Counted from the first letter of the stretch, positions 33,874-42,737 are shown. The stretch: 64,000 nucleotides of DNA from Thermodesulfovibrionia bacterium (GCA_947259645.1 CAMYND010000007.1:1-64000), one strand, 5' to 3'. The notes: generated by a model not told the origin, from the letters alone. A program made the numbers and translations.

Positions 33874-35154
33874 TTGAGAAATAAGGGTGCAATTCTGGCG
33901 GTGCTTCTCATTGGAGTACTGTTAATGATCATCAGCTCAGCCAGGGCCGGTGTGTATTTAAACTCTGCCCATGGGAATTCTTCGTATGGTGTTCAGCGAA
34001 GCGCGGCAGGTCCTGCCGGTTACCCCCAAGGGCATTGCGCTCACTGCCATGAGCAGCATGCCAGTATGGGTGGTTCAGAGCCGTCGCCAACAGGCGGGCC
34101 TTCCGACTACTCACTCTTTTCAACAAACTATGTCAGCCAGTCATCGGGCGTTTGCTACAATTGTCATATAGATGCGGGGTCTTATCAGACCGGCGGCAGC
34201 ATTTTCAACCGGAGTTACAGTTACCGCGCAGGAGGCTGGACTGCGGACACGGTCAATGATGTACAGGAATCATTCTCATACACATCACCTGATTCACGCC
34301 ATGGTCTTGACGATATATTGACGTTTATTACGGGAAGATGGGGGTTTACTGCAGACTCAAACCCCTGCGTTGCCTGCCATAACCCTCACGCTGTCCAGGG
34401 TGATCCGGCCAACTCCCCAAGTACTGCGAAAACATCCGGCACGAGGGGCTACGCTGTTTCACGGCCGAGTCAGCACAGCTCTGACAGCAGCGTCTGGGGA
34501 GTGTGGGGCGATGGAGCAGGAGAAAAAATGAGTGACTATGCTGGTACCTACCAGGCGCCGTACCGCTTTAGTTCTACAACACTCTATGAGCCTGATGGCT
34601 CAACCACTACCGACGGCTCAAATCTGGCTGATTTTGCGACATTCTGCACTGACTGCCATAATAACTCAAACATAATAAACAGCACCGCCCTCGGGAGAAA
34701 TCTCTACACCTTTAACTGGAGCAATGAGAAGCATGGAGGAGGAGCAGCGAGTGATGCCTGTGCCGACATTATTTTGCCCTATCAGTCCGGGACGTGTGGG
34801 ACATATGCCCTTGCCTGCACAGACTGTCATGAGCCCCACGGCTCTCCCAATGTCTACCTCATAAGAAAAGTTGTGAACAGCGCTGTTGTTACTATTGACA
34901 CCTTGACAAGCACAGCCGTAGGTCCTGACGGCAAGGACAACAAGGAATGGGTGTACCTCTGTCAAAAGTGCCACGATGGCCTTATTTCGCCTGATGGAAA
35001 ACATCCTCATCCTGATTTTGTACCGCCTGATGTGAGTGGATGCTCAGCATGCGCATGCCATGACTGTGCTGCGGATTACCGGCCCTGCGGTGAGTGCCAT
35101 TTTCACGGGAACAACTTGATTGACGGGGTTTCCTATGGAGAGCAACTATTTTAG
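33874..35154 (+). CDS. Exported multihaem cytochrome, 7-8 haems
   Basis: A 426-residue protein starting at TTG 33874 after GGAGGATAAC, with signal peptide (ILAVLLIGVLLMIISSARA). Seven CXXCH motifs (CAHCH, CYNCH, CVACHNPHA, CTDCH, CTDCHEPHG, CQKCH, CGECH) and a cysteine-dense CSACACHDC near the end that could count as CX4CH. The spacing between motifs is wide (up to 110 residues) with Ser/Gly/Tyr-rich stretches, unlike the tight rods upstream, which suits a globular surface protein. It follows OmcS-like copy 2 by 41 bp. Confidence 0.88.
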   Translation: MRNKGAILAVLLIGVLLMIISSARAGVYLNSAHGNSSYGVQRSAAGPAGYPQGHCAHCHEQHASMGGSEPSPTGGPSDYSLFSTNYVSQSSGVCYNCHIDAGSYQTGGSIFNRSYSYRAGGWTADTVNDVQESFSYTSPDSRHGLDDILTFITGRWGFTADSNPCVACHNPHAVQGDPANSPSTAKTSGTRGYAVSRPSQHSSDSSVWGVWGDGAGEKMSDYAGTYQAPYRFSSTTLYEPDGSTTTDGSNLADFATFCTDCHNNSNIINSTALGRNLYTFNWSNEKHGGGAASDACADIILPYQSGTCGTYALACTDCHEPHGSPNVYLIRKVVNSAVVTIDTLTSTAVGPDGKDNKEWVYLCQKCHDGLISPDGKHPHPDFVPPDVSGCSACACHDCAADYRPCGECHFHGNNLIDGVSYGEQLF

Positions 35155-35169
35155 TCGGAGGTATGATGA

Positions 35170-35424
35170 ATGAACAATAAATTTATGAAATTTGCGGTAG
35201 TTATCCTTGTACTTGCTTTTATTTATATGCCGGCAGCCGGCGCTGAGACGCTTCAGCAGAAACGCATGCAAAAGCATGTTGACAAGGTGAAGATAACCCA
35301 TCCAAAGGAATATCAGGATATGGTGGATAAGGCCAATGGCATTATAAGTGGTTGCCTGAGCTGTCATAAAGATATGAACAGAAAGAAAGACAGCTCGTCA
35401 TTCAGGCCTAAATATCCGAAGTAG
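35170..35424 (+). CDS. Small monohaem exported protein
   Basis: An 84-residue protein: signal peptide (FAVVILVLAFIYMPAAGA), a charged helical stretch (LQQKRMQKHVDKVKITHPKEYQDMV) and a single CLSCH near residue 62. A good GGAGG site precedes ATG 35170. It is the last gene of the plus-strand cluster, 15 bp after the 7-8-haem gene. Either a small periplasmic electron shuttle or a helper of the larger cytochromes; I do not recognise the family. Confidence 0.8.
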   Translation: MNNKFMKFAVVILVLAFIYMPAAGAETLQQKRMQKHVDKVKITHPKEYQDMVDKANGIISGCLSCHKDMNRKKDSSSFRPKYPK

Positions 35425-35435
35425 CCCCCGGGATG

Positions 35436-36344
35436 TTATTCAAAGCCTGAGAATTTTTCTTTATGGCAGGCAACGCATATCTGCAGTTTGGTTTCGGACA
35501 TCCTGAGCCGGTACTTTTCACTCGCGCCTTTGGAGCTGTCCTTTTCTTTCGGAATTACTCCTCGTTCGTGGGGGTTGTGGCAGGTAGGACAGGTAATCTT
35601 CCCGTCATAGTTCAGCGGCAGGATAATACCGTATTTATCTTTCGCATCTTCCATGTTTGCAATAATCCTGTCACTGGGTTTTACCAGATGATTGGCGTTT
35701 ATCGGATGAAACTGGCTCTGTTTATAGTGGCAGCGAAAGCAGAGCACCTCAAGGTTTCCGATAAGCTTAACCTCTTTGAATGTTGATTTTTTTTCATCCG
35801 GCTTTTCTTCATGGCAGTACAGGCACTTGACCTCGACTATTTCGCCTGACTCGGTTAACTGGTTGTGCGGGTCAAGCATTGTATACTGTTTTTCATCATG
35901 GCACTTAAAGCAGAGATCAGTCCGGCTGACGTAGGGGGCACCTCTGAGAAATCTCCTGTTCAGCTTTTCATACCGGGGGTTAACCTGACACTGCATATAC
36001 ATGTCATGGCAGGTGACGCAGGATATCTTGTTGTCAACAAGGGGGAAATCATCAGGAATGAGAGGTCTTTTCTCTTCAGACGGAACAATATCAACGGGGT
36101 GTATATAGGACCCCGGTGTATAGCCATGACACCTGCAGAGATAGGCATAGTCCCCGTTATTTTTCAGTAACGGGTTTTCTCCCTTTTGTGGTGTTTTTTC
36201 GTGGCATTCAGTACAGTATTTCCCGGTAAAGTGAACATTGGTAGTTTCCGGCAAGGTGTTTTCAGCCGTAGATTTGTCCTGAGCGTATATCAGAACAGCC
36301 GGTGAGAGAATGAGAAGTAATATAACGATAACTAGCTTTTTCAT
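35436..36344 (-). CDS. Exported multihaem cytochrome with seven CXXCH and one CXCH
   Basis: A 302-residue protein with signal peptide (VIVILLLILSPAVLIYA) and seven CXXCH motifs (CTECH, CVTCH, CFKCH, CLYCH, CFRCH, CPTCHNPH, CVACH). YLCRCHGY between the first two is CX1CH. The HPVDIVPSEEKRP and GKITCPTCHNPHERG blocks echo the giant cytochromes of the minus-strand modules, so this protein may descend from a part of them. It converges on the plus-strand cluster with an 11-bp gap and has GAGGG directly before its ATG. Confidence 0.88.
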   Translation of the reverse strand: MKKLVIVILLLILSPAVLIYAQDKSTAENTLPETTNVHFTGKYCTECHEKTPQKGENPLLKNNGDYAYLCRCHGYTPGSYIHPVDIVPSEEKRPLIPDDFPLVDNKISCVTCHDMYMQCQVNPRYEKLNRRFLRGAPYVSRTDLCFKCHDEKQYTMLDPHNQLTESGEIVEVKCLYCHEEKPDEKKSTFKEVKLIGNLEVLCFRCHYKQSQFHPINANHLVKPSDRIIANMEDAKDKYGIILPLNYDGKITCPTCHNPHERGVIPKEKDSSKGASEKYRLRMSETKLQICVACHKEKFSGFE

Positions 36345-36596
36345 GCCCTCATAATTATTACATGTGATGTGAGATTTTTACAAGAATTTTGTATAAAATG
36401 GGTTAATAGTGATATGACACCAGCTATTACGCTGTTCTGGGTGAAATTCCTCACGGTATACGCTATATCCCTCGAAGAGAGCCCTCTGATCATGCATCAG
36501 GCGTCAAAAATATGACTGTTTCCCAAAACTTAGATATATATAAAAATGAGGGGGTTATCAGGACAGCCTTTCTTGCTGGGAAGTATGTATGAAGAC

Positions 36597-37271
36597 TTAG
36601 GTGATGAGATCTTTATTGACAGTAATGTCCAACATTCTTTTCATACTGTCGATATAGGCTTTTACTGCCTGGTTGCTTTTACTTGTCCGGAAGACACGCG
36701 ACAGCTGCTCTTTGTTGCCTCCCTCAATTGACTCTATGATCTTCATCTCTTCCGCGGTAAGCTCTGTTGCTTCCCCGATTAACCTGCTCATTTTCCCGAT
36801 TACCATGTCATTCATCAGGCTTTCTTCATAAATGGAAGGAGAGAGGCGGTTCAGTTTCAGGGCCCGCTCGTATATCCCCTTGTCAAAAACCCCGTTTCTC
36901 TGGAAATATTCAGTATTCATGATGGCATTCTGGAGCTCAGTCTCTGAAACGGTAATCCCGGCCTTTTCAGCTGTAACGCGAAGTACTTTTCTGTCAATCA
37001 ACCTGGTAAGTATCCTGTCCGAAAGGTTGAGCTTATCAATATCTTCCGGTGAAGTGTTCTGATCCGTGAGCCTCTTCTTCTCATTGTCATAGGCCCTCCA
37101 GTACTGCTCAAGTGTTATCCCTTCATCTTCAACCTGGGCCACAAACTGAACAGCTGTGCCGGAATCATTAGGCCCGATGCCCCAGAAAACAAAAGCGACG
37201 GTAATCATGAGCGTGATCGCAGAGAGGGTAAAGACCGAGAAAAACTTATGGGTGCGCATTATCTTCAGCAT
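36597..37271 (-). CDS. PpiD/SurA-like N-terminal chaperone domain, no isomerase domain
   Basis: A 224-residue protein with an N-terminal helix (FFSVFTLSAITLMITVAFVFWG) and a SurA-N/PpiD-N-like region (VAQVEDEGITLEQYWRAY, LDRKVLR-type core written here as LTRLIDRKVLRVTAEKAG). The C-terminus stops where PpiD proteins would continue into the parvulin domain, so it is either a short relative or a truncated gene; no disabled isomerase sequence follows it. Likely an inner-membrane-anchored periplasmic chaperone. It lies 86 bp downstream of hemC. Confidence 0.7.
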   Translation of the reverse strand: MLKIMRTHKFFSVFTLSAITLMITVAFVFWGIGPNDSGTAVQFVAQVEDEGITLEQYWRAYDNEKKRLTDQNTSPEDIDKLNLSDRILTRLIDRKVLRVTAEKAGITVSETELQNAIMNTEYFQRNGVFDKGIYERALKLNRLSPSIYEESLMNDMVIGKMSRLIGEATELTAEEMKIIESIEGGNKEQLSRVFRTSKSNQAVKAYIDSMKRMLDITVNKDLIT

Positions 37272-37356
37272 TTAAATAATATAGCTTAAGAAAGGTTTAA
37301 AGAGCAAGGGATGGCAGGAAGTAAGAGCTTTCATTGACTGCCTTGTTGTATCCTTC

Positions 37357-38337
37357 TTATGGGCTGTTCCCGTACACCTCATCGAGGATCTCTTTTGCGC
37401 CGCCTGCAAGGAGTTTTTCAGCAAGTGCTGTACCCAGTGCCTCAGCTTCTTCAGGCTTCCCTTCAACGTTATCCTTGATCAGGGTTTTGCCGTCGATGCT
37501 ACCTACAAGGCCTTTGATAACAAGCGTGCCGTTTTTTAATTGCGCATATGCCCCGATCGGTACCTGGCAGCCGCCTTCGAGTTTCTTGAGGGCGGCTCGT
37601 TCAGCCCTGACGCATATGGAGGTTTCTTCATGGTTCAGTTTTTTGAGCAGATCATTAATAAACGGATCAGCGATCCTGCACTCGATCCCCACGGCGCCCT
37701 GTCCGATAGCAGGGAGGCTGATCTCAGGCGAAAGCCTTTCTGTTATCCTGTCTTCATGACCGAGCCTCTTGACTCCTGCCGTTGCAAGAATAATCGCATC
37801 AAACTGTCTTTCATCAAGTTTCCTTAGGCGCGTATCAACATTGCCACGGAGCTGAACAATCTTGAGATCAGGCCGCTTGTTCAGCAGCTGGCAGGTCCTC
37901 CGGAGACTGCTCGTCCCCACTGTTGCGCCCTGCGGCAGATCCATAAAGCTTCTTATCTGTTTGTCTTTGCTGACCGCTGAAGGCTGACCGCTGACAGCTG
38001 GTGTAATGAATGCATCCCTCGGGTCTTCTCTTTTCGTTATCGTGGGAAGGTGAAGCCCTTCGGGCAGTTCCGTTGGAACATCTTTCATGCTGTGAACAGC
38101 GAGGTCTGCTTCACCCCTCAACATGGCCTCTTCGATCTCCTTCACAAAAAGGCCTTTCCCGCCAACCTGGGCAAGCGGAACATCAAGGATCTTGTCGCCC
38201 GTGGTTTTTATCTTATTGAGCTCTATCCTGAAATCAGGGTCAATCTGTTCAAACTGGCTTTTAATCCATTCCGCCTGCCAGAGGGCAAGCTTGCTCTGCC
38301 GCGTTGCAATTACTATCTTACGTTTTGTCATTTTCAT
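37357..38337 (-). CDS. hemC: Porphobilinogen deaminase (hydroxymethylbilane synthase)
   Basis: A 326-residue cytosolic enzyme joining four porphobilinogen into hydroxymethylbilane. Signatures: [14 protein letters not shown] at the start, [11 protein letters not shown], the cofactor-carrying cysteine in [13 protein letters not shown]. Start codons at 38340 (GTG), 38337 and 38331 (ATG) are all possible; the gene overlaps the end of hemA by about 20 bp. Compared with E. coli HemC there are about 15 extra residues after DPRDAFIT ([14 protein letters not shown]), coded by a run of 7-base repeats. Together with hemA it feeds the large haem demand of this region. Confidence 0.95.
   Translation of the reverse strand: MKMTKRKIVIATRQSKLALWQAEWIKSQFEQIDPDFRIELNKIKTTGDKILDVPLAQVGGKGLFVKEIEEAMLRGEADLAVHSMKDVPTELPEGLHLPTITKREDPRDAFITPAVSGQPSAVSKDKQIRSFMDLPQGATVGTSSLRRTCQLLNKRPDLKIVQLRGNVDTRLRKLDERQFDAIILATAGVKRLGHEDRITERLSPEISLPAIGQGAVGIECRIADPFINDLLKKLNHEETSICVRAERAALKKLEGGCQVPIGAYAQLKNGTLVIKGLVGSIDGKTLIKDNVEGKPEEAEALGTALAEKLLAGGAKEILDEVYGNSP
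37969..38000. repeat. Heptamer tandem repeat inside hemC
   Basis: GCTGACC, GCTGAAG, GCTGACC, GCTGACA, GCTG follow each other on the plus strand, 4.5 units of 7 bp. They keep the hemC frame open and encode the SAVS-type insert. Confidence 0.8.
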
Positions 38338-39601
38338 CACTTTCTATATTTAATTTAAATAATCTCTGGACAACATCCAGCATCTGCTCCCTGTCCTCGT
38401 CATCTGATTTCAATGCCGCGGTAGGAGGGTGAATAATTTTATTTACAATTGAAGTTGTGAGCTGTTCTATTGAGCGGATGGTCTTTTCCTCTACAGGGCC
38501 GAGGCCTTTTAATGTTTTCTCCAGCTCTGCCTTTCTGATGCCCTCTGCCTTGTTCCTTAACGCCACGATCACCGGGGTGGCGGATAATGATTCGTGCCAT
38601 TTGAGAAAAGAACCTATTTCTTCATTGACTATTTTTTCGGCTTTTTCCGCTTCCTTTGCCCTCTCTCCAATGTTGGTGTCAACAATTCCTTTTAAATCAT
38701 CTACTGTATAGAGATAAACATTATCAAGATTATTTATTTCAGGATCAATATTTCTGGGTACGGATATATCGATGATAAATATCGGCTTTTGCTTTCTGTC
38801 TTTCATAACCTTTCGAGCCTGGTCCTTCATCAAAATGTAGTCGGGAGCCCCGGTTGAGCATATTACAATATCGTTGTAGTGAAGCTCATGCACAAAGTTA
38901 TGGAACAATACCACGTTTCCGTTGAACTCCCTGGCAAGCTCTTCTGCCCTGCACTGGGTGCGGTTTGTCACGTACACCTCTTTCACGCCATTATTCATCA
39001 GGTGCCGGGCCGCGAGTTCCGCCATTTCGCCTGCGCCGATAAGCATAACCGCTTTTGTTGACAGGTTGTCGAAGATTTTCTTTGCAAGCTCTACAGCGGC
39101 AAAGCTGATACTGACAGCGCTTTCAGCTATTTTTGTTTCTGTTCGAATGCGTTTTGCAACAGACACGGACTTTCTCATTAACTTGTTCAGGAAAACGCCG
39201 GTACTTTTATTCTTAAGGGCAGAATCATAGGCGTCTTTTAACTGGCCAAGGATCTGGGGCTCTCCAACTACCATGGAATCAAGGCTTGCGGCAACTCTGT
39301 ACATATGTTTCACCGCATCAGAACCTCTGTGGATGTACAGGGACTTGTCAAGAAGATTTCTGGGAACATCGTGAAACCGGGAGATAAAGTCCTTAATGCT
39401 TTCTATTCCCGCATCCATATTGCTCACGCCTGCATATATTTCAACGCGGTTGCAGGTTGAAAGCACGATGTTTTCCTTTACCTCTCCCGATTTCATCAGA
39501 GTGTTGATGGCCTCTTCAAGCTTGGGCCCGTCAAAAGCGACCTTTTCTCTGACCTCTATCGGCGCGGTTTTATGATTAAGTCCTACGACTAAAATGTTCA
39601 T
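38318..39601 (-). CDS. hemA: Glutamyl-tRNA reductase
   Basis: A 427-residue enzyme for the first step of C5 haem synthesis: NADPH reduction of glutamyl-tRNA to glutamate-1-semialdehyde. Signatures: [17 protein letters not shown], the catalytic cysteine in [22 protein letters not shown], and the nucleotide-binding [13 protein letters not shown]. The C-terminal dimerisation helices contain [12 protein letters not shown]. Full length for the family. It lies between ccsB and hemC, a common grouping in bacteria with many cytochromes. Confidence 0.96.
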   Translation of the reverse strand: MNILVVGLNHKTAPIEVREKVAFDGPKLEEAINTLMKSGEVKENIVLSTCNRVEIYAGVSNMDAGIESIKDFISRFHDVPRNLLDKSLYIHRGSDAVKHMYRVAASLDSMVVGEPQILGQLKDAYDSALKNKSTGVFLNKLMRKSVSVAKRIRTETKIAESAVSISFAAVELAKKIFDNLSTKAVMLIGAGEMAELAARHLMNNGVKEVYVTNRTQCRAEELAREFNGNVVLFHNFVHELHYNDIVICSTGAPDYILMKDQARKVMKDRKQKPIFIIDISVPRNIDPEINNLDNVYLYTVDDLKGIVDTNIGERAKEAEKAEKIVNEEIGSFLKWHESLSATPVIVALRNKAEGIRKAELEKTLKGLGPVEEKTIRSIEQLTTSIVNKIIHPPTAALKSDDEDREQMLDVVQRLFKLNIESDENDKT

Positions 39602-39695
39602 ACGAGAGAATCAAGGCTTACGGATTCGAGGCGGGGGCCTTTGAATGTTGTGCTATCCGGTGCTCCCGATATTCCCTGGCTCCATTGACCTTTTT

Positions 39696-40523
39696 TTACA
39701 TAAACGTGTGGCGTCCTTTCAGGATTAGAGTAACTCCAAAAAAAGCAAAAATAACTACTGCGAATCCGACGATTGACAGGATAGCGGCTTTTTTACCCCG
39801 CCAGCCCACGGTAAGCCGTAAATGCAGGACAAGGGCATAAATCAACCATGTGATGAGGGACCAGACTTCTTTGGGGTCCCAGCGCCAGTACGTTCCCCAG
39901 GCACTGTTTGCCCAGATAACTCCTGTAATCATGGCAAGTGTCAAGAGAGGAAATCCCAGGGTGATGAGATGGTAATTTATCTCATCCAGAGTCTGCAGGC
40001 TCGGCAGTTTAAGAAACAGAGGGCTGACCTTTTTGGATTTGACGTACCATTCCTGGAGGAGATACATAATGCCGATTCCACATGCCATGGCAAAAGCAGC
40101 ATCTCCCAGAAAGGCCAGGATCACATGTATCCCGAACCAGTAACTCTGCAGTGCGGGGCTTAATACCTTTATTTCCCGCGGGAAAATCGCTGATGAGAAC
40201 ATGAGAACAAAAACGATTGGCATGATAAAGGAGCTGAGAAGCCCGAGCTTATATTTAAACTCATGGAAAAAGAACAAAATGAGGACACACCATGAGAAAA
40301 ATGATGTTGCTTCATGCATATTAGAAACAGGTATATGCCCCCCCTGAATATATCTGGTGACAATGCTGCCGGTATGAAGTATAAATCCAAGGACTGACAA
40401 ATAGAGCGCTATCCTGGATGTAGATTTTTTCCTTTTGAAAAGCTCAACAAGGCCGGCAATGGTTGCCAGGGCGTAACATGTCAGGGCCAGCTCAAAAAAG
40501 AGCACATTAATTTCAAGACTCAA
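39696..40523 (-). CDS. ccsB: Cytochrome c assembly protein, CcsA/CcsB (HemX-like) family
   Basis: A 275-residue integral membrane protein with about eight helices and the tryptophan-rich haem-handling motif WGTYWRWDPKEVWSL. Conserved histidines lie in VSNMHEATSF, YWFGIHVILAF and LVLHLRLTVGW. It starts at TTG 40523 after AAGGAG. Proteins of this family in system II deliver haem to the outside for ligation to apocytochromes, the step needed by all cytochromes in this window. The partner ResB/Ccs1 subunit is not in the window. Gene order ccsB-hemA-hemC suggests co-expression of haem synthesis and attachment. Confidence 0.88.
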   Translation of the reverse strand: MSLEINVLFFELALTCYALATIAGLVELFKRKKSTSRIALYLSVLGFILHTGSIVTRYIQGGHIPVSNMHEATSFFSWCVLILFFFHEFKYKLGLLSSFIMPIVFVLMFSSAIFPREIKVLSPALQSYWFGIHVILAFLGDAAFAMACGIGIMYLLQEWYVKSKKVSPLFLKLPSLQTLDEINYHLITLGFPLLTLAMITGVIWANSAWGTYWRWDPKEVWSLITWLIYALVLHLRLTVGWRGKKAAILSIVGFAVVIFAFFGVTLILKGRHTFM

Positions 40524-40626
40524 GATATTTACTCCTTCTGGATCACTGTTATATTATACGGAATTTTCTTAATTAAACATTAGAGTTACATGAAATATTC
40601 CGGTCTCTGCGCATACAGCGCACTCT

Positions 40627-41205
40627 TTACTGTAATGTACTGATATATTGTTTTGTATAGGCAAGAAATTTGTCAATATCACCTGTTCTGTTTATGAGAT
40701 CTATCCAGAAGGTTTGTCTGTTTTTGTCCTGCGCGGTCTCTGATATGAATGGATTCTGGGTGTGATCTGCAGAATTAACTATTATTATATCTGCTTTTTC
40801 ACGTACTTTCTGTGCTGTAGGTTTGATCTGTCCGTCTTGTCCAACGATGAATATTACCAGGTGGGGATTTATAAAATCCACAGGGCTGTTCCCTTCAATA
40901 ACGACTCCCCGGAGGCCTGACATTTTGCTCATTGCAATAGCCAGAGGGTCTTCAAGTTCGCTGGTCTGGGTCTGGATCCATACAACTTTCTCTGCGCCGG
41001 ACCGGGCCATAACAGCGGTATCTTTGCCGTTCTCCATGATAACACCGGTTTCGTCTGTCACTGAAGTATACAGGGGTGTCTTGGTAAATTTTATCGCGCC
41101 AAACCCTTCAAGACGTTCCAGGAGGATTGAAGCAAGTGTGGTCTTGCCAACACTACTGTGTGCTCCGGTTATGGAAATGATGGTGAAAATTCCATTATCA
41201 GACAT
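40627..41205 (-). CDS. P-loop GTPase related to MobB
   Basis: A 192-residue cytosolic protein with Walker A GAHSSVGKTTLA and a hydrophobic strand before VIEGNSPVDF, the layout of MobB-type adapters and dethiobiotin synthase-like NTPases. MobB supports guanylation of molybdopterin for enzymes such as formate dehydrogenase, which occurs 12 kb downstream, but the sequence is divergent and the link is inference. It is transcribed on the same strand as ccsB, 103 bp upstream of it. Confidence 0.65.
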   Translation of the reverse strand: MSDNGIFTIISITGAHSSVGKTTLASILLERLEGFGAIKFTKTPLYTSVTDETGVIMENGKDTAVMARSGAEKVVWIQTQTSELEDPLAIAMSKMSGLRGVVIEGNSPVDFINPHLVIFIVGQDGQIKPTAQKVREKADIIIVNSADHTQNPFISETAQDKNRQTFWIDLINRTGDIDKFLAYTKQYISTLQ

Positions 41206-41478
41206 AACTACAGGATACTGGATATGAGGAGAAGATACAACTCCTTATAAAGATTAAATAAATGGTTGCTTTGCCCCTGACATTTCAGAATCAACTGTCA
41301 ACGGGAAATTCAGACGTTGTGATTGTGCAGCCAGCCTTAAAACACTCTCCTGGTGAAGGGTAATGCATACAACGGAGTCAAAAGGGTCAGCTTCAGTTTC
41401 CTGAAAAATTAATGACTTCTTCAATGGCAACATTATTGCAATCGTACAGGGCAGATAATCATTCTGTGGAGGTAAAAG

Positions 41479-41637
41479 ATGAGCATTTTGGAATATGGCA
41501 TCCTGTCATCAATAAGAAATATTATTTTAAGAAACTACAGCAAGCTGTCAATCCATTTTAAGGAAAAGAGGACCAGGAAAGAGAAAGACCTGCTGCAGGC
41601 GGCTTTGATGTCAGGAAGCGTCAGAAGAGTAAAATAA
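41479..41637 (+). CDS. Possible small protein, 52 aa
   Basis: ATG 41479 follows a very good ribosome site (GGAGGTAAAAG) and opens 52 codons of a basic product (ILSSIRNIILRNYS, KEKRTRKEKDLLQAA). The overlapping +1-type frame through the same bases, from ATG or GTG near 41473, also reads as protein-like (EHFGIWHPVINKKYY) and ends at a TAA near 41565, so the area may be a frameshifted relic. I do not recognise either product. The remaining bases from 41206 to 41693 show no gene. Confidence 0.35.
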   Translation: MSILEYGILSSIRNIILRNYSKLSIHFKEKRTRKEKDLLQAALMSGSVRRVK

Positions 41638-41693
41638 GCCATGTCAAAGATTGACGGCGGTAGTTATTTGGTTGGTTAGCATTAATCATTTAT

Positions 41694-41795
41694 AACCACA
41701 GAGACACAGAGGCACGGAGAATAAAAAAATATTAATAAGATTCGTTTTTTCATAAGGCCATTATGCTGTTCTCCGTGCCTCTGTGCCTCCGTGTT
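41694..41795. repeat. Palindromic dispersed repeat, copy 1
   Basis: AACCACAGAGACACAGAGGC... and its approximate reverse complement ...GCCTCTGTGCCTCCGTGTT flank about 47 bp of A+T-rich sequence. The same arms occur at 53047-53127. Repeats with CACAGAGGCACGGAG arms are common in many environmental genomes. Confidence 0.8.
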
Positions 41796-41821
41796 AAAAC
41801 AGGCTGTAACAGGGAACCGAA

Positions 41822-42049
41822 TCAATACTCTTTTATACGGAACCCGAGCCTGTTAATGCTGTCTTTCACTATCTGCTCGAATTTCTTTTCATCAAATTCC
41901 AGCTCAGATGGCTCGTACTCAATTACAGCGCTCTCATTGTTTATTACGTTGACGGACTGAACGCCTTTCATTTTTCCTATGAACTTTCCGACGGCCTTAA
42001 CACAGTCATAGCAATAGACATGTCCAACCTTAAATGAAAGTTTTGCCAT
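41822..42049 (-). CDS. Heavy-metal-associated (HMA) domain protein
   Basis: A 75-residue single HMA-fold protein. The metal site is CYDC near residue 13 (usual form GMxCxxC; here VYCYDC), and KGVQSVNVINNESAVIEYEP is the usual second beta-alpha segment. AAAGGAGG precedes ATG 42049. It is a small cytosolic chaperone for copper or a similar soft metal by family. No copper ATPase lies nearby, so its partner is unknown. Confidence 0.8.
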   Translation of the reverse strand: MAKLSFKVGHVYCYDCVKAVGKFIGKMKGVQSVNVINNESAVIEYEPSELEFDEKKFEQIVKDSINRLGFRIKEY

Positions 42050-42368
42050 CAGTCCTCCTTTAACATATGAAACCCCTTGAAGGGATGTATAAGCGGTTTT
42101 TTAGCTCCTTTTATTAATTAGTATTTATACTCTTTTTTTCATGAAGATAGCAAGGCGGGCTCTTCGGGGCTTATGGGGCCATTCCTGATATCTTATACCT
42201 GTCTTACGTGCCGGAGAAAGCGTGGCAATCACGGGTTAAAATGTCGTACAATAATGTGCTGTTAATCTGTATCGCAAAATATCGTGTGCATAACCATGGG
42301 GTTTACAGCGAGATCAGGATCAGATTTTCCGGTATATAAACTACAGAATAGATGGGAGGAGACATTAG
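42050..42368. other. Intergenic region without a recognised feature
   Basis: 319 bp between divergent genes. No open frame with a ribosome site, RNA fold or clear promoter pair stood out; the ORF at 42284 is a shadow of the lipoprotein gene. Confidence 0.5.
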
Positions 42369-42647
42369 ATGAAAAAACTTATGCATATTGTTGCGAGTAT
42401 GGCAGTTGCCCTCATTATCAGCTGCAGTGGAGGCACACCCCAGGACCAGCTCAAGGATATCTCAGAGCTTCAGGCGAAAAAATATCCCATGGCAGCTGAA
42501 GAGACTGAAAGCATGAACGCTTTTATTGCTGAAGGAAAAAAACTTCTTGAGGAAGGAAAACTAAAAGAGTCATCAGAGTCACTGAAAAAAGCCCTTGCCT
42601 TGTTAAAGCAGGCAGAGGATGCATACATTTTCAATAAGGCAGATTAA
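42369..42647 (+). CDS. Small helical lipoprotein
   Basis: A 92-residue protein with a lipoprotein signal (VALIISC followed by SGG), then a charged amphipathic helical stretch (KLLEEGKLKESSESLKKALALLKQAEDAY) that looks like one tetratricopeptide-type hairpin. A strong GGGAGGAG precedes ATG 42369. Probably periplasmic face of a membrane. I do not recognise a family. Confidence 0.75.
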   Translation: MKKLMHIVASMAVALIISCSGGTPQDQLKDISELQAKKYPMAAEETESMNAFIAEGKKLLEEGKLKESSESLKKALALLKQAEDAYIFNKAD

Positions 42648-42737
42648 TAGCATAAGAGCTTGTTTTCTGTTCTGAGCGCAAAAAAATAACGTAACGTATT
42701 AACGCCTGTCCGGTGGACCACTATCCGCGAGGTCCCT

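Noticed and set aside
36546-36731. 61-codon ORF on the plus strand
   Set aside because: Mostly opposite the PpiD-like gene, without a ribosome site or recognisable product.
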